In this document: positions 62,785 through 64,000 of the stretch, in pieces
Position numbering within the stretch: the stretch's first letter is position 1
Layout: each line of letters opens with the position of its first letter
Source of the DNA: an uncultured Eudoraea sp.
GTDB taxonomy: Bacteria > Bacteroidota > Bacteroidia > Flavobacteriales > Flavobacteriaceae
Length of the DNA: 64,000 bases
Direction of reading: 5' to 3'
Assembly: GCA_947258405.1 (NCBI GenBank)
Contig: CAMYIE010000002.1
Coordinates: forward strand, 62,001 to 126,000
The notes under the pieces: generated by a model
Database searches by the model: none
What the model saw: the letters and a program-made list of their open reading frames with translations, nothing else
What the model was told of the DNA's origin: nothing
Position numbers and translations under genes: made by a program

Positions 62785-64000
62785 ATGTTGAAGAGAACGC
62801 ATCTGCTGGTATTTTGTGCCTTATTTCTCGCCTGTAAACCAGGCGACGATCCTAAAACTTTACCCGAGACAGCCATAGAACGAGAGGAGCCGCTGTTCGA
62901 GCGAGTGAAACATAGTTATAGTGGGCTGGAATTTTCGAATAGCCTGACACACAATGTAACTACCCGGGAAAATTTATTCGACTACGATTATTTCTACAAC
63001 GGAGCCGGTGTTGGTCTCGAGGACCTGAACAACGACGGTTTACTCGATGTATTCTTTTGTGGTAACCAGGTTCCCAACCGGCTTTATTTCAACCAGGGGA
63101 ACCTTAAGTTTACCGATGTAAGCGAAAAGGCCGGAATCGATGCGGGTAAAGGCTGGTCTACTGGTGTCAGCTTTGCAGACATAAATAACGATGGGTGGAT
63201 GGATATCTACGTCTCTCAGGGAGGTCCATTTCCACCAGAACAGCGAAAGAACTTACTTTTTATAAATCAGCAGGATGGTACATTTGTGGAATCTGCCGAG
63301 ACCTACGGATTGGCCGATTCAGGTATCGGGACCCAATCGACCTTTTTTGATTATGATCGCGATGGTGACCTGGACTGTATCGTAATGAATGAAAATGAAT
63401 TATACGGTGTAGACCCCATCAATCTCTTCCGAATACTCGATGAGAACCCAGATCTTCTCTACCACAACAGCTCGCATATTTATCGGAACGACAACGGGAA
63501 GTTTAAGGATATCACAAAGGAGGCGGGTATAGAACGACCTATTTTCGGTCTCGGCCTTTCGGTTAGCGACATCGATAACGACGGTTGGCTCGATATCTAT
63601 ATCGCGAGTGACTATTATATTCCCGATGCGCTTTTTATCAACGACCAAAAAGGAGGGTTTACCGACAGGATAAAGGATTTCACCGGTCAGATCTCCTATT
63701 ATGGCATGGGCCTGGATATAGCCGATATCAATAACGATAATCTCCAGGATATCTTCGTACTCGATATGGCTTCGAGCGATCATGTACGCTCGAAGACGCT
63801 TATGGCCTCGATGAGTACGGGAAGGTTCGACTATCTGGTTAATAAGGCCAATTTTCACTACCAGTATATGTACAATTCGCTTCAGTTGAACCTGGGGAAT
63901 AATATGTATAACAATATTGCACAATTGTCGGAGACCTCTAATACCGATTGGAGCTGGGCAGTATTATTAACTGATTTCGATCTCGATCAAAATAAAGATA
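62785..64000 (+). CDS. VCBS/FG-GAP repeat lipoprotein, CRTAC1-like (3' end outside window)
   Basis: 405 residues are visible and the frame is open to the window end. Lipoprotein signal LVFCALFLAC (Cys17). The mature part consists of FG-GAP/VCBS propeller blades with calcium-binding-like DxNxDGxxD loops: LEDLNNDGLLDVFF, FADINNDGWMDIYV, FFDYDRDGDLDCIV, SDIDNDGWLDIYIA and IADINNDNLQDIFV. Proteins of this layout often follow SusC/SusD operons in marine Bacteroidota, and are thought to be surface or secreted; a CRTAC1-type C-terminal domain would lie outside the window. Confidence 0.85.
   Translation, partial: MLKRTHLLVFCALFLACKPGDDPKTLPETAIEREEPLFERVKHSYSGLEFSNSLTHNVTTRENLFDYDYFYNGAGVGLEDLNNDGLLDVFFCGNQVPNRLYFNQGNLKFTDVSEKAGIDAGKGWSTGVSFADINNDGWMDIYVSQGGPFPPEQRKNLLFINQQDGTFVESAETYGLADSGIGTQSTFFDYDRDGDLDCIVMNENELYGVDPINLFRILDENPDLLYHNSSHIYRNDNGKFKDITKEAGIERPIFGLGLSVSDIDNDGWLDIYIASDYYIPDALFINDQKGGFTDRIKDFTGQISYYGMGLDIADINNDNLQDIFVLDMASSDHVRSKTLMASMSTGRFDYLVNKANFHYQYMYNSLQLNLGNNMYNNIAQLSETSNTDWSWAVLLTDFDLDQNKD

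Overview
The window looks like a piece of a marine flavobacterial (Bacteroidota, probably Flavobacteriaceae) chromosome. The signs are SusC/SusD-type outer-membrane genes, an ECF sigma/FecR/TonB-receptor signalling unit, many short lipoproteins with a Cys at residue 19-23, the flavobacterial ribosomal order ending rpoA-rplQ followed by carA-eno-gltA, a proteorhodopsin next to a Blh-type carotene dioxygenase, and promoters of the Bacteroidota type TTTG-N19-TAnnTTTG instead of -35/-10 boxes. No tRNA, rRNA, CRISPR array, integrase or transposase was seen.

Layout. 1-9364: mixed housekeeping and accessory genes (cysteine-cluster protein, methyltransferase, archaemetzincin-like lipoprotein, queE, HerA-like ATPase, HxlR regulator facing a hydrolase, VOC protein, a methyltransferase with duplicated N-terminal domains). 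9418-12415: secreted esterase-like lipoprotein, a 44-residue lipoprotein and a metzincin lipoprotein. 12633-15308: folD, a four-helix-bundle gene and ffh. 15481-21722: an acidic repeat lipoprotein facing an ECF sigma factor, FecR anti-sigma factor and STN-type TonB-dependent receptor, with a 400-base low-complexity repeat block between sigma and FecR. 21719-23321: divergent blh and proteorhodopsin. 23373-37585: argS, an SDR oxidoreductase, a BCCT transporter, two guanidino-modifying-superfamily hydrolases around a GH65 phosphorylase, gltA and eno. 37687-56093: carA and the str/S10/spc/alpha ribosomal supercluster (rpsL to rplQ), all on the minus strand. 56587-64000: SusC/SusD pair, a lipoprotein and the start of a VCBS-repeat lipoprotein, cut by the window end.

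How the parts work together. Retinal made by Blh should supply the rhodopsin. The rhodopsin itself is short: 205 residues, lacking all of helix D and half of helix E, although every key photochemical residue is present. The sigma/FecR/receptor genes form a surface-signalling route in which the receptor's STN domain would report substrate uptake to FecR and release the sigma factor; the repeat lipoprotein is a plausible target or partner. The ribosomal cluster has one clear promoter upstream of rpsL and one clear terminator after rplQ. It is interrupted between rpsJ and rplC by a 222-base spacer with terminator-like structure.

Main points for follow-up: the rhodopsin deletion, the archaemetzincin-like protease with a split zinc motif, the repeat lipoprotein and its sigma system, and the low-complexity repeat blocks at two operon-internal positions.
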